Assembly: GCF_005473905.2 (NCBI RefSeq)
Contig: NZ_CP061336.1
Span: 976,501-1,040,500, forward strand
Source: Ruminiclostridium herbifermentans
Lineage (GTDB): Bacteria > Bacillota > Clostridia > Acetivibrionales > DSM-1351
Direction: 5' to 3'
DNA: 64,000 nucleotides
Shown: positions 27,005 to 37,187 of the stretch, piece after piece
How positions within the stretch are numbered: the stretch's first letter is position 1
Layout of the letters: the number at the start of each line of letters is the position of its first letter
Notes under the pieces: model-generated
Told to the model about the DNA's origin: nothing
The model's input: only the letters and a program-made list of their open reading frames with translations
Databases searched by the model: none
Translations under genes and position numbers: made by a program

Positions 27005-29593
27005 ATGGATATAGAGAGATTTACTGAGAAAGCACAGAGTGCTATTTCCCAGTCACAGGATATAGCTTTGAAAATGGGACATCAGCAGGTTGATGGAGAG
27101 CATTTGCATTATGCACTTTTAATACAGGAAGATGGACTTATTCCAAAGCTTATAGGGTACATGGGGCAGGATATTCAGATTTTTACTAATGACATAGAAG
27201 CAGAACTGAAAAAACTTCCTAAAGTATATGGAAGTGGTGCATCAAGCATGTATGCTACTAGACGCTTTAATGAGATTATGATACAGGCTGAGGAAGAGGC
27301 TAAGCGTTTTAAGGATGAATACACCAGTGTTGAACACATTTATATGGCATTACTAAAGGAGAAGAACACATCCTCTCAGTCTGTTTTTAAACGATATGGG
27401 ATTACACTTGAGAAGTTTATGACAGCACTTAGCAAGGTGAGAAGCAACCAGAGAATTACGTCAAAAAATCCTGAAGATACCTATGATGCTCTTAAAAAGT
27501 ATGGAAGAGATTTGGTTGAGTATGCAAGAAGCGGTAAACTAGACCCTGTTATTGGCAGGGATTCAGAAATTCGAAGAGCTATACGAATTTTATCTAGAAG
27601 GACAAAAAACAATCCTGTACTAATAGGAGAACCTGGTGTTGGAAAAACTGCGGTTGTTGAAGGACTTGCACAAAGAATATTAAAGGGCGATGTGCCAGAG
27701 GGACTAAAGGATAAAACAATATTTGCTCTTGACATGGGTTCACTTATTGCTGGAGCAAAGTATAGGGGTGAGTTTGAAGAAAGACTTAAGGCAGTATTAA
27801 ATGATGTAAATAAGTCAAATGGTAAAGTAATTTTATTTATTGATGAGCTTCACAATATAGTGGGTGCCGGTAAGGCAGAAGGCTCTATGGATGCTGGTAA
27901 TATTTTGAAACCAATGCTGGCAAGAGGAGAATTGCATTGTATTGGAGCTACAACGCTTGATGAATATAGAAAGTACATTGAGAAGGATGCAGCACTTGAG
28001 AGAAGATTTCAGCCAATTGTGGTGGACCAGCCTACTGTTGAAGATACAATTTCCATTTTGAGAGGACTCAAGGAACGCTTTGAAATTCACCATGGCGTGA
28101 GAATTACTGATAGTGCAATTATAGCAAGTGCAGTTTTGTCAAATAGATATATAAGCGATAGGTTTTTGCCTGATAAAGCCATTGACTTAATGGATGAGGC
28201 AGCAGCTATGATTAGAACTGAAATTGACAGCATGCCAACTGAACTTGATGAAATATCTAGACGTGTAATGCAGCTTGAGATTGAAAGACATGCTCTAAAA
28301 AAAGAGGATGATGAGGTTTCAATTGAGAGACTTAATAATTTAGAAAAGGAAATTGCATCATTAAAGGAAAAGTCAGACAGTATGAAAGCTCAATGGGAAC
28401 TGGAAAAGGAGAATATTAAAAGAGAAAAGGATATTAAACAGCAAATAGAAGTCGTCAAAAGGCAAATAGAGGATGCTGAAAGAAGCTATGATTTAAATCA
28501 ATTAGCAGTTTTAAAGCATGGTAAACTTCCAGAATTACAAAAACAACTTGAGCAAGAAAAGCAGCGTAAGAAATCAAATGAAGCATTACTTCTTAAAGAA
28601 GAAGTTTCAGAAGAGCAAATTTCTCAGATTGTTTCCCTGTGGACTGGAATTCCAGTTACAAGGCTTATGGAAAATGAAAAAGAAAAGCTTTTACACTTGG
28701 AAGAAATTCTTCACAAACGTGTTGTTGGGCAGGATGAAGCAGTTACAGAGGTTTCAAATGCCGTAATTCGTGCTAGATCTGGACTTAAAGATCCTAGAAG
28801 ACCAATTGGTTCATTTATTTTTCTCGGACCTACCGGAGTTGGAAAAACAGAATTGGCAAAAGCATTGTCAGAAGCTCTTTTTGATAGTGATGACAATGTA
28901 GTTCGTATAGATATGTCAGAATATATGGAAAAACATTCTGTTGCAAGATTAATTGGTGCACCTCCAGGATATGTTGGCTATGATGAGGGAGGACAACTTA
29001 CCGAAGCAGTAAGAAGAAAGCCGTATTGCGTAATTTTATTTGATGAGATTGAAAAAGCCCATCCTGAAGTATTCAATGTGCTATTGCAGCTTCTTGATGA
29101 TGGAAGGCTCACAGATAGCCAGGGAAGAACTGTGGACTTTAAGAATACAGTTGTAATTATGACCTCGAATATAGGAAGTCAATACCTTCTCAATGGAATA
29201 CAATCTAATGGAGAGATTGAAGAGTCAGCAAGAACTACGGTTATGAGAGAGTTAAACAGATATTTTAAACCTGAATTTTTAAATCGTATTGATGAAATTG
29301 TTCTATTCAAGCCTCTAGGAAAGCAAGAAATTATCAAGATTATTGACCTGTCCTTAAATGATATTCAGAAGAGACTTGATGATAGAAGATTGCTGCTAAA
29401 GGTATCAGATAGTGCAAAACAATACATGGCACAAGAAGCATATAATCCTACTTTTGGTGCAAGACCAATCAAACGATACATGCAAAAATTTATCGAAACT
29501 GAAATAGGAAAAATGATTATAAAAGGAAATGTAACTGAAGGAAAAACTATTTGTATCGACTATATTGATAATCAGCTAAAAATAAGCGTTTAA
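27005..29593 (+). CDS. clpB: ATP-dependent disaggregase ClpB
   Basis: An 862-aa HSP100 chaperone that rescues aggregated proteins with DnaK/DnaJ. The N-terminal Clp repeat domain covers residues 1-145. AAA1 has Walker [10 protein letters not shown] near residue 208 and Walker [10 protein letters not shown]. The coiled-coil middle domain at ~410-525 (a ClpB hallmark absent from ClpA) is clear. AAA2 has GPTGVGKTE near 608 and [14 protein letters not shown]. It lacks the IGF/L loop for ClpP, as expected. GGAGG precedes the ATG. Heat control by the CtsR box upstream of the operon is likely. Confidence 0.96.
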   Translation: MDIERFTEKAQSAISQSQDIALKMGHQQVDGEHLHYALLIQEDGLIPKLIGYMGQDIQIFTNDIEAELKKLPKVYGSGASSMYATRRFNEIMIQAEEEAKRFKDEYTSVEHIYMALLKEKNTSSQSVFKRYGITLEKFMTALSKVRSNQRITSKNPEDTYDALKKYGRDLVEYARSGKLDPVIGRDSEIRRAIRILSRRTKNNPVLIGEPGVGKTAVVEGLAQRILKGDVPEGLKDKTIFALDMGSLIAGAKYRGEFEERLKAVLNDVNKSNGKVILFIDELHNIVGAGKAEGSMDAGNILKPMLARGELHCIGATTLDEYRKYIEKDAALERRFQPIVVDQPTVEDTISILRGLKERFEIHHGVRITDSAIIASAVLSNRYISDRFLPDKAIDLMDEAAAMIRTEIDSMPTELDEISRRVMQLEIERHALKKEDDEVSIERLNNLEKEIASLKEKSDSMKAQWELEKENIKREKDIKQQIEVVKRQIEDAERSYDLNQLAVLKHGKLPELQKQLEQEKQRKKSNEALLLKEEVSEEQISQIVSLWTGIPVTRLMENEKEKLLHLEEILHKRVVGQDEAVTEVSNAVIRARSGLKDPRRPIGSFIFLGPTGVGKTELAKALSEALFDSDDNVVRIDMSEYMEKHSVARLIGAPPGYVGYDEGGQLTEAVRRKPYCVILFDEIEKAHPEVFNVLLQLLDDGRLTDSQGRTVDFKNTVVIMTSNIGSQYLLNGIQSNGEIEESARTTVMRELNRYFKPEFLNRIDEIVLFKPLGKQEIIKIIDLSLNDIQKRLDDRRLLLKVSDSAKQYMAQEAYNPTFGARPIKRYMQKFIETEIGKMIIKGNVTEGKTICIDYIDNQLKISV

Positions 29594-30082
29594 AAGTGTG
29601 TACGATTGGTGTTAATTTCTTTGGATTCATCAAACTGTATCTTTCCATATTCCACTTGAAACGCAACAATTGCTTTAGTATTTTTAAGACTGAGAAAAGT
29701 TAATTACAAACATTTGAAAAGCTCGAAAAGCACTGTACTGGATAAAGGTGGTTTTTCGAGCTTTATAGCTGTAGATTTAATATTAGAAAAACAGGGTGTG
29801 TTTGGATTTTTGTATAAATGTGGCTACAAATAATTTAGCATAAAACACTTGATAAGCAATGAGTTAAAAAACACAAATTTGTTAAGGTGGGATTTTGTCC
29901 GTTATATATAACATTGATATATTTGTGTTTTTTGATACTAAAAAAAGTTAAAAGTGGGCTATCTAATTAAGACACAGATATGAAACGTTATCAAATATTA
30001 AATTACTAGTTATGTTTTTATTTGAGTCTTGCTTATATGTATATATCAGAACTCTATTTCCTCTATGCTGTTGACCAAACAT
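29594..30082. other. Convergent gap after clpB
   Basis: Holds one 12-bp inverted repeat, AAAGCTCGAAAA (29718-29729) and TTTTCGAGCTTT (29753-29764), a probable weak terminator shared by clpB and the convergent kinase gene. Nothing else recognised. Confidence 0.5.
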
Positions 30083-32242
30083 CTATTTGTAGATATCAGA
30101 AAACTCTACTTCTATAGCCCTGATTAGCCGACCGTCGTTTATTCCACATTTAACTGGCTTAGTCTTAGTTTTTCTGTTTTTTCTGGCAGGGAAAAATACA
30201 TTGAAAGAACTGCCTTGTCCCACCTTACTATCTAATTTAATGATTCCATCTTGAGACTCAACTAGCATTTTAACAAGAGATAAGCCTATACCTGTTCCTT
30301 CTGCTTGTCTGGTAAGTGAATTATCAACTTGACCAAATCTTTCAAATATAACATTCACCTTGTCCTTTGGAATACCTATTCCATTATCTTTAATTTGAAT
30401 ACAAACCATACGTTTTTTGTCTACGGTTTTTTGAGAAACATTTACATTAATAGCTTTGCCTTTGGGTGTAAATTTAATTGCATTGGACAGCAGATTTAAA
30501 AGTATTCTTTCATATTTTTCTTCATCAATCGCGATTTCCATATATTTAATTGTTGAAGAAAAATACAATTTTATACCCTTTTGCTGTGCATAAAGCTGAA
30601 CTGAGTCAGTAATAGATTTAGTTAAAAAAACAATGTCTTCATTTGTCTGGTGAAGCTTCAGCTGCCCTGAATTAAAGCGCGTAATATCTAGTAGATTATT
30701 AACTAATCGCAATTGCCTATAGGAGTTTTGACGTATCTTGCTGATAAACCACTTCGCCTTTGGAGAGAGTTCTTCCTTACACAGAAGTTCTAATGCCTGA
30801 ATTGCTGAATTAATTACAGTTAGAGGCGTTTTAAATTCATGGGATATAAGGGCTAGAAATTCATCCTTCATTTCAATAGACTTTTGCAAAGCCTCATTTT
30901 TTTCTCTTTCTGATTCTATTAAGAGCTCTTTATTTATTTCATACTGCAGATGTTCTATTATATCAAGACTTAAACGCGATAACATATCCAGCAATGAGTT
31001 TTCCCATTCTTCAAAACGATGGTCAGGCTTGTATTGGGTTGACAATATGCCAAGTAATTGATCTGAACGACTAATTAATGGAGTGAACTGTATAGTCTTA
31101 TTACCTATCAAGGATATATCTGGAATGTCGTGTTTATTAAATGGTATAGGACACTGTGATATATCTTTTATAATAATTCGTTCTTTTAATTTGTGAAGAT
31201 GTTCCTTTGGCTTTTGTAGATTATTAAATTTATTAAAGAACTTTAAGGATGATTCGTCAAGTCCCTTATGAGACATAACACTAATTTTGCCTGTCTTGTC
31301 ATCAAATAAATGAATACAGCAGCCATCGGCATTAGTGAATTCAATGACTGTTTTAATGATTTCATCAAGAACTTCTTTTATATTACCTTTACTTGAAGAT
31401 TGTTCGCTGACAGCGTGTAAACGATTTTTTAAGGCTAATTCCTGAGCCAGACGCTCTTTTACAGAGTTTGAAATCTTCTCAGCTTGTTTACGCGCAGTAA
31501 TATCATGGCCAACAACAACATACCCCAGCACACAGCCATATTTATCATAATATGCTCTTGAGGTGGTTTCAACCCAAAAGGAGGAACCATCCTTGCGGTG
31601 ATGAATATATTCAGCTCTTAATGTTTCTAGAGGGTTATGCTTTGAGTTTGCATCAAATTTATGTTCTTCAGGAAAAGTCAACTGTAAAATTTCTTCAGAT
31701 GTCTTTCCAATAGCTTGAGAAGCTGTCCAGCCATACATTTGTTCAGCAGCAGGATTCATGTATGTTAATCTGTGATTTGGGTCAAAGGCTACAATTGCAT
31801 CATTTGCAATTTCTAAAATGTTTACTGGATGTACTAGTTTTTTATTATTTTTAACCTGACCTGTAGCATTCAAAGAACAGCTAATTCCCACTAATAGGTT
31901 ACCCTCAGAATTATATACTGGAGTACCCTTCAAATTGAAATAGAAAGTTCCTAAATCAGAAGTATACACAAGTTTTTCCTGTATTGTTTTTTCACCATTT
32001 ATAACTTGAATGATAGGAAGTTTTTTAGAAGGCAATTCATTACCACTTTCATCATAATAAGCACCATCTCTATAGGTGCAACCTGCTTTTTCAAAAGAAT
32101 CTGTGGGAGAAAAAAAGTCTCTGGCATTATTGCCAATGATTGCATAAGTACCGTCTCTGTCTAAAATAGATACAATATCTGCTAAATCGCTTGCATTTAT
32201 TTCTGATTTTTTTCCATGTAGTGTTGAACTAGATTTTTTCAT
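30083..32242 (-). CDS. Orphan soluble sensor histidine kinase (PAS-PAS-GAF-HisKA-HATPase)
   Basis: A 719-aa protein without membrane segments. Residues ~15-125 are a degenerate PAS-like domain; ~145-265 are a clear PAS/PAC (VAFDPNHRLTYMNPAAEQMYGW, then the ITARKQAEK end). Residues ~285-430 form a GAF domain. HisKA has the phospho-acceptor His in LISHEFKTPLTVI near residue 470, and the ATPase has NAIKFTPKG, DNGIGIPKD and GTGIGLSLV. It senses an internal signal and should phosphorylate a response regulator, but none is adjacent. The start has AAGGAG and a 1.4-kb gap lies upstream. Confidence 0.93.
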   Translation of the reverse strand: MKKSSSTLHGKKSEINASDLADIVSILDRDGTYAIIGNNARDFFSPTDSFEKAGCTYRDGAYYDESGNELPSKKLPIIQVINGEKTIQEKLVYTSDLGTFYFNLKGTPVYNSEGNLLVGISCSLNATGQVKNNKKLVHPVNILEIANDAIVAFDPNHRLTYMNPAAEQMYGWTASQAIGKTSEEILQLTFPEEHKFDANSKHNPLETLRAEYIHHRKDGSSFWVETTSRAYYDKYGCVLGYVVVGHDITARKQAEKISNSVKERLAQELALKNRLHAVSEQSSSKGNIKEVLDEIIKTVIEFTNADGCCIHLFDDKTGKISVMSHKGLDESSLKFFNKFNNLQKPKEHLHKLKERIIIKDISQCPIPFNKHDIPDISLIGNKTIQFTPLISRSDQLLGILSTQYKPDHRFEEWENSLLDMLSRLSLDIIEHLQYEINKELLIESEREKNEALQKSIEMKDEFLALISHEFKTPLTVINSAIQALELLCKEELSPKAKWFISKIRQNSYRQLRLVNNLLDITRFNSGQLKLHQTNEDIVFLTKSITDSVQLYAQQKGIKLYFSSTIKYMEIAIDEEKYERILLNLLSNAIKFTPKGKAINVNVSQKTVDKKRMVCIQIKDNGIGIPKDKVNVIFERFGQVDNSLTRQAEGTGIGLSLVKMLVESQDGIIKLDSKVGQGSSFNVFFPARKNRKTKTKPVKCGINDGRLIRAIEVEFSDIYK

Positions 32243-32619
32243 ACATATTACTCCTTAAAAAGTCAATTTCTAAAGGCTAAAATCCTATGCCACTGAATGT
32301 TAGCCTAAGCCTTAGGTTACTTCTACAAATATTATTCAAGATTATATGTATTTTTGCTGCTCAAAAAGCACCATCTTTTTATCTAAAGATGATATTGTAG
32401 TCTCTTTGAAGAAAAACACAAAATTAAGCTTATACTGCTCTAAAACTTGTTATAGCTAAGTTATACTGAAAAATTGTAGAATCATACATCCATTAAAATT
32501 GAAAGTGAACAGTGTTGGTTCAAGCTTAATATTTTAATACTTTAACCAGTAATTGACTTTAGTTGATTTAACAAAATTACAAATTATATTGATTAATAAT
32601 TAATACTAGGAATAAAGTG

Positions 32620-32790
32620 TTCTCTAACTTCTATAGTGGCAGGTACCACTTTGACTTTCAAGTGGTGAAAATAATCTCACCTTTCTACATGCCTTTGATT
32701 CAAATAAAAATTACCTGCAATTAAAGTTTTCCTATAATTATAGTTTTCCTATAATCATAAAGTTTTATTTTGATGCTAGGCGTTATAAAA
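32620..32790. mobile_element. IS200/IS605-like non-coding relic, copy 2
   Basis: TCTAACTTCTATAGTGGCAG, then CCACTT/AAGTGG hairpin, GGTGAAAATAATCTCACC and TTTTGATGCTAGGCGTTATA in the same order as at 23445-23655. The second half is altered by an 18-bp tandem repeat of GTTTTCCTATAATTATA (about 32726-32761). No coding sequence. Confidence 0.45.
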
Positions 32791-33324
32791 GTCAATTACG
32801 TAATAATTGTTGTTTAGTAAAATACAATCTAGCTTATTGTAACTGACAAGTATAGTTCTATATTACAAAATATGGTAAGGAATGTCAATTATATTATGCA
32901 TAAAATTGGTATATAAGGTAATTGCTTATATTAATCATAATTATATTGTATAGTTCAAAAAATTTATCACTAATTAAGAGCCTGCCTTTTTATATGGAAA
33001 CTTGGAAGGGAATTAGTTTTAGATAGATATTTGTGAGTTAGATAGAACAATTATTTATCATAAATGGTATATTATATATAAATATATTGAAATTATCCAA
33101 ATACTAGCTTAATATATTAATATAGTAGCATGGTATTACGGTAGAAGAGTATAAATTTTGTACATTCTGTATCATCTTAATTACATAGAAATATAATTTT
33201 TTATTCATTTTTAGAAGGAAATGCATTAAGACTATCACTGGATGGCTTTAATTTCGTTTTTTCATTTAATTAATGTTTAATATATGTTATTTTTTGTGTT
33301 TTTAAAGGTGAATACTGTTTGACG

Positions 33325-33350
33325 AGTACCCTGTTATAGGGTACTTTTTT
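33325..33350 (+). terminator. Orphan rho-independent terminator
   Basis: AGTACCCT/AGGGTACT stem (33325-33332/33338-33345) followed directly by T5. No gene lies upstream within 1 kb on this strand, so it may end a small RNA or a leader transcript attenuating the downstream gene. Confidence 0.65.
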
Positions 33351-33649
33351 ATACTTAAAGATTAAATTAATATGCCCTGTTACTAAAGTCAAGTACTACT
33401 GGATAAAAAGAGGCTAATTTATGTCTTGATAGTTTAGGTGTCGATGACTTGGGATATCTACAACGCATGTTAGCTTTAATTTTAATGTGCATTAGATAAA
33501 TTATGCTTCAGTCAGATACTATTAGCCTACCCGATGGTAATTGACTAGTGAATTTTTAAGACTATTTAAAGAAAATTAATCTCTAAATTATAATCTTAAA
33601 AATTTAAATAATAAAAATGGTTTATAAATAATGTCTTAAGTAGGAGGGT

Positions 33650-35104
33650 ATGAAAATGTCAAAAGTTAAATTTTATCAAGGAGGTAACGTACCTCTAGAA
33701 ATGCACAAAGTACGCATTGTACAAAAATTAAACCTGCCGCCTGTGGAACGACGTTTAGAAGCAATACAGGAGGCTGGTAATAACACATTTTTATTAAAGA
33801 ACCGTGATGTTTTTATGGATATGCTTACTGATAGCGGTGTAAATGCAATGAGTGACAATCAGCTGGCAGCTATGATGCAAGCTGATGATAGCTATGCAGG
33901 ATCAGAGACATTCACTAAGCTTGAGAACAAAATTCAGGAAATATTTGACAAGAAATTTTTTCTTCCTGCTCATCAAGGAAGAGCATGCGAAAATATACTT
34001 GCTCAAGCACTTGTAAAACCAGGAACAATTGTTGCTACAAATTATCATTTCACTACAACAAAAGCCCATATTACCTTGCAATCTGGTTCGGTTGAGGAAC
34101 TTATAATTGATGAGGGGCTAAATATTAACAGTACTCATCCTTTTAAGGGTAATATGGATGTTGATAAATTAAAAGCGTTAGTTGAAAAGCATGGTGCAGA
34201 AAAAATTGCATTTGTTAGGCTAGAGGCAGGTACTAACCTTATTGGTGGTCAGCCATTTTCACTTGAAAATATGAAAGAGGTTTATAAGGTATGTAGGGAT
34301 TTCGGAATTATTCTTATTTTAGATGCCAGCCTTTTAGCAGACAATTTGTATTTCATAAAGGAGAGAGAAGACGCATATAAGAATCTAAGTATTAGGGAGA
34401 TAACTCGCATTATGTCTGAGCTTTCTGATATTATTTATTTCTCAGCACGAAAGCTTGGATGTGCTCGTGGTGGTGGAATATGTACAAATAGTGAAGATAT
34501 TTATATGAAACTCCGTGAATATATAACTCTTTACGAAGGATTTCTTACATATGGTGGAATGTCTGTACGAGAGATGGAGGCCATTACAGTTGGTTTGGAA
34601 GAAACTATGGATGAAAATATGATTAATCAGGGACCACAGTTTATTGCGTATATGGTTGAAAAGCTTAAAGAAAAAGGAATTCCTGTAGTTACTCCTGCAG
34701 GAGGCTTAGGATGTCATATAGATGCGATGCAGTTTGTTAGCAATATTCCACAAAGTCAATACCCTGCAGGTGCACTTGCAGCAGCACTCTATATTGCCAG
34801 TGGTGTTCGAGGTATGGAAAGAGGAACCCTTTCTGAGCAAAGAGATGAAAATGGAAATGAAACCTTTGCAAATGTTGAACTTCTGCGCTTAGCAATGCCG
34901 AGGCGTGTGTTTACACTTTCACAGGTTGATTATGCAATTGACAGAATAGTATGGCTATATGAAAACAGACAGTTAATTGAAGGCTTAACTTTTGTAGAGG
35001 AGCCAAAAGTACTGCGTTTCTTCTTTGGTAAATTAAAGGCTGTGTCTGATTGGCAGAGAAAATTAGCAGCCAAATTCAGAGCAGATTTTGGTGACAGTCT
35101 ATAA
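33650..35104 (+). CDS. Divergent tryptophanase / tyrosine phenol-lyase family PLP enzyme
   Basis: A 484-aa fold-type I PLP enzyme of the beta-eliminating lyase group. Conserved features: LLTDSGVNAMSDNQ, an active-site Tyr in DDSYAGSETF, PAHQGRACEN, and the PLP lysine in FSARKLGCARGG. PKVLRFF near the end is as in tryptophanase. The Asp of the SAR segment is kept (LILDASLLADN), but the Arg of the classic DSARF motif, which contacts PLP in both tryptophanase and tyrosine phenol-lyase, is replaced by Leu. It may therefore act on another amino acid. GGAGGG precedes the ATG; monocistronic. Confidence 0.87.
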   Translation: MKMSKVKFYQGGNVPLEMHKVRIVQKLNLPPVERRLEAIQEAGNNTFLLKNRDVFMDMLTDSGVNAMSDNQLAAMMQADDSYAGSETFTKLENKIQEIFDKKFFLPAHQGRACENILAQALVKPGTIVATNYHFTTTKAHITLQSGSVEELIIDEGLNINSTHPFKGNMDVDKLKALVEKHGAEKIAFVRLEAGTNLIGGQPFSLENMKEVYKVCRDFGIILILDASLLADNLYFIKEREDAYKNLSIREITRIMSELSDIIYFSARKLGCARGGGICTNSEDIYMKLREYITLYEGFLTYGGMSVREMEAITVGLEETMDENMINQGPQFIAYMVEKLKEKGIPVVTPAGGLGCHIDAMQFVSNIPQSQYPAGALAAALYIASGVRGMERGTLSEQRDENGNETFANVELLRLAMPRRVFTLSQVDYAIDRIVWLYENRQLIEGLTFVEEPKVLRFFFGKLKAVSDWQRKLAAKFRADFGDSL

Positions 35105-35170
35105 TCAATATATTGAACAAACTTTCGTACATAAGTCAAACGTTACAAGAGAATAGTTTATTGACAAATT

Positions 35171-35228
35171 AATTGCATGAATTAGTAAGGGTTCGTTAAT
35201 TTATCCTGCTAATTCATGCAATTTTTTA
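35171..35228 (+). terminator. Terminator of the tryptophanase-like gene
   Basis: 15-bp perfect stem AATTGCATGAATTAG/CTAATTCATGCAATT (35171-35185/35209-35223) followed by T5. The loop is 23 nt. The rest of the 385-bp gap to 35489 holds nothing clear. Confidence 0.85.
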
Positions 35229-35489
35229 TTTAACTTTTAAGTTATAGTGGTAACTCAAATTTTATTTTTTTAAAACTAATAATTTACGCAAAAAATTAAC
35301 AATGTTAAATAATATAACATTTGTAAATAATTTAATTTATAAAACCTTGATAGTAATTCGCCTATTTGGACATAATAGCAATGGTATCAATTTATTATTT
35401 ATAGTTTTGAACTGTTATAAAAACTTGAATTTGTGAACATAAGATATTGTTATATTGTTTATTTTATCCAATATTAAGGAGGGATTATC

Positions 35490-35831
35490 ATAAAGGTTAT
35501 AGGCAGATTTCTCGAACCAAGTCAAGTAGGTGGGGTAGTTGATACACTTAAAAACAGTGGAATTCAAAGAAGAGATATGATTATTAGCAGTTATGACGAA
35601 GAAAAGTTTCAAAGTATGATGGATGATGTCAAGGATAATCACATAAATGCTGTTATAAAAACTGATCAGGATGATCCGGGACAACTCCAATCATTTGTTA
35701 ATGGAGTTACTTCATTAACTGAGGATAATGGAATTGTAGTGTATGTTAAGTGTGCTAGACATAAAGCCCAAGAAGTTAAATCTGTAATGGAACAGTCAGG
35801 TGCAGAAGAGGTTAAAATTGATGATGATTGA
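35490..35831 (+). CDS. Small acidic protein of unknown function with an apparent AUA start
   Basis: A 113-aa protein (xKVIGRFLEPSQVGGVVDTL...). AGGAGG at 35477-35482 is 7 nt from ATA 35490, and coding-like sequence begins there. The next NTG in frame, ATG 35577, would discard 29 residues and has no ribosome-binding site. The fold looks like an alternating alpha/beta domain with an acidic end (SGAEEVKIDDD). The N-terminal part resembles the general-stress/heat-induced YflT-like signal-binding style, but I do not recognise the family. It lies upstream of the tlp gene, in a spore/stress setting. Confidence 0.7.
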   Translation: MKVIGRFLEPSQVGGVVDTLKNSGIQRRDMIISSYDEEKFQSMMDDVKDNHINAVIKTDQDDPGQLQSFVNGVTSLTEDNGIVVYVKCARHKAQEVKSVMEQSGAEEVKIDDD

Positions 35832-35927
35832 TTAGAAATGATAATAATATTGATAATAATAAAGAATAATCATTTTCTATTTTACTAGAAATATTCAAAA
35901 ATTACTTTAAAAAAGGAGATTCTAACA

Positions 35928-36149
35928 ATGACAAAACCAAAACCAGACGATAGAAGTGATAATGTTGAAAAGATACAATTTAATATTAACCACACAATCC
36001 GAAATATGGAAGCAGCAGATGAATTAATTGAAAAAACAGATGATAAGAAAATGAAAAGAGAATTAGAAGAAAAGAATGATAGAAGAAGAGTTGCACTTAA
36101 TGGAATGAGAAAAGAAATAAGAGACGAAGCAAGAAATCAGAAAAAGTAA
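35928..36149 (+). CDS. tlp: Small acid-soluble spore protein Tlp
   Basis: A 73-aa highly charged helical protein starting MTKPKPDDRSDNVEKIQFNI. The (KP)DDRSDNVEK start, N-H-T-I-RNMEAADE middle and EKNDRRRVALNGMRKEIRDEA end match Tlp, the minor spore SASP-like protein made in the forespore. Strong AAGGAG site. Expected to be under a forespore sigma factor; I could not call the promoter. Confirms a sporulating host. Confidence 0.9.
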   Translation: MTKPKPDDRSDNVEKIQFNINHTIRNMEAADELIEKTDDKKMKRELEEKNDRRRVALNGMRKEIRDEARNQKK

Positions 36150-36164
36150 ATAGTTAATGTTTTT

Positions 36165-36210
36165 AATGGCCGATTTTATGTGTTTAACATATGTGAAATC
36201 GGCTATTTTA
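36165..36210 (+). terminator. tlp terminator
   Basis: GCCGATTT/AAATCGGC stem (36169-36176/36196-36203) followed by TATTTTA. The remaining 270 bp before 36481 has no other feature beyond a likely promoter for the collar genes. Confidence 0.75.
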
Positions 36211-36480
36211 CTGTTAGGAGTATGAAAATCAAACTTTACATAAAATCTACTGTTCTTTATAGGTATTGGAATAGGGTTTTTGAAATTTATGAAAGTATGT
36301 GTTACATATTATATCGTAAAAGACTGAAAGTAATACTTTTATAACAAATATAACAAAATTTTAAAATAACCGTCATAATTATATTGAAAAAAATTACATA
36401 TTATTATATAATTGTTCGTAATAAGTATATATTTATTACTAGAAGTGTATGCATTTGTAAATATAGAGGAGGTAATTGTC

Positions 36481-36723
36481 ATGGACTATTACTTAGGTGG
36501 AATTATTCTTCTACCGTATAATTTTTCAATATCAGGTTGGATAGCGTGTGAAGGTCAAATTCTTCAAATATCGCAAAATCAAGCTCTTTTTTCGTTAATA
36601 GGAAACACTTATGGTGGTAATGGAAATACAACCTTTGCTTTGCCAGATCTTAGAAATGCTTCGCCATTGCCAGGTATGAGATACTTTATATCAACACATG
36701 GATTATACCCCCCTAGAACTTAG
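36481..36723 (+). CDS. Miniature phage tail-collar domain protein 1
   Basis: An 80-aa protein after a strong GAGGAGG site. It matches the tail-collar/microcystin-dependent-protein domain: GWIACEGQILQISQNQALFS, then LIGNTYGGNGNTTFALPDLR. The rest of the usual 170-180 aa protein is missing, so only the conserved core plus a short PLPGMRYFISTHG tail remains. There is no signal peptide. In phages this fold forms the collar of tail fibres; in bacteria the role is unclear. A paralogue of the same length follows. Confidence 0.83.
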   Translation: MDYYLGGIILLPYNFSISGWIACEGQILQISQNQALFSLIGNTYGGNGNTTFALPDLRNASPLPGMRYFISTHGLYPPRT

Positions 36724-36859
36724 TTTATCTTAGTTTTGTCATAGAAAGATTATTCAAAGAAAAGATTATTCAAACCAGTCAAAATCATTTTTTTCAAGAC
36801 ATAGTTAATTACTTAAGTAATATGAATAAATAAAATACAGATATTAGGAGGTATGAATT

Positions 36860-37102
36860 ATGGATTATTTATTAGGTGGAATAGCACTATTTCCTTATAA
36901 CTTTACCCCAATTGGTTGGCTACCTTGTGAAGGACAAACGTTATATATACAACAGTATCAGGCGCTATATTCATTAATTGGAAATAAATATGGGGGTAAT
37001 GGAACTACAACTTTTGCTTTGCCAAATTTAAAAGGCGCAGAGCCATTACCAGGAATGAAGTACTTTATCGCAACAGAAGGTATTTACCCATCAAGACAGT
37101 AA
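36860..37102 (+). CDS. Miniature phage tail-collar domain protein 2
   Basis: An 80-aa paralogue of the preceding gene, about 65% identical without gaps (MDYLLGGIALFPYNFTPIGW; CEGQTLYIQQYQALYSLIGN). AGGAGG precedes the ATG. A tandem duplication retained at identical length suggests that both proteins are made, perhaps as subunits of the same assembly. No signal peptide. Confidence 0.83.
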   Translation: MDYLLGGIALFPYNFTPIGWLPCEGQTLYIQQYQALYSLIGNKYGGNGTTTFALPNLKGAEPLPGMKYFIATEGIYPSRQ

Positions 37103-37187
37103 TTGCTGTAATAATTAATAAAGTTTGTCCTCAGGATAAATTATCATCATACGGAAAGTATTTTGATATAGAAAGGATGGAAAGAGT

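Larger units (their letters stand above)
32243..33649. other. 1.4-kb divergent gap
   Basis: Should contain promoters for the histidine kinase (leftward) and the tryptophanase-like gene (rightward). It also holds the second IS-like relic (32620-32790), an 18-bp tandem repeat inside that relic, and an orphan terminator hairpin at 33325-33350. No gene-like frame was found on either strand. Confidence 0.5.
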
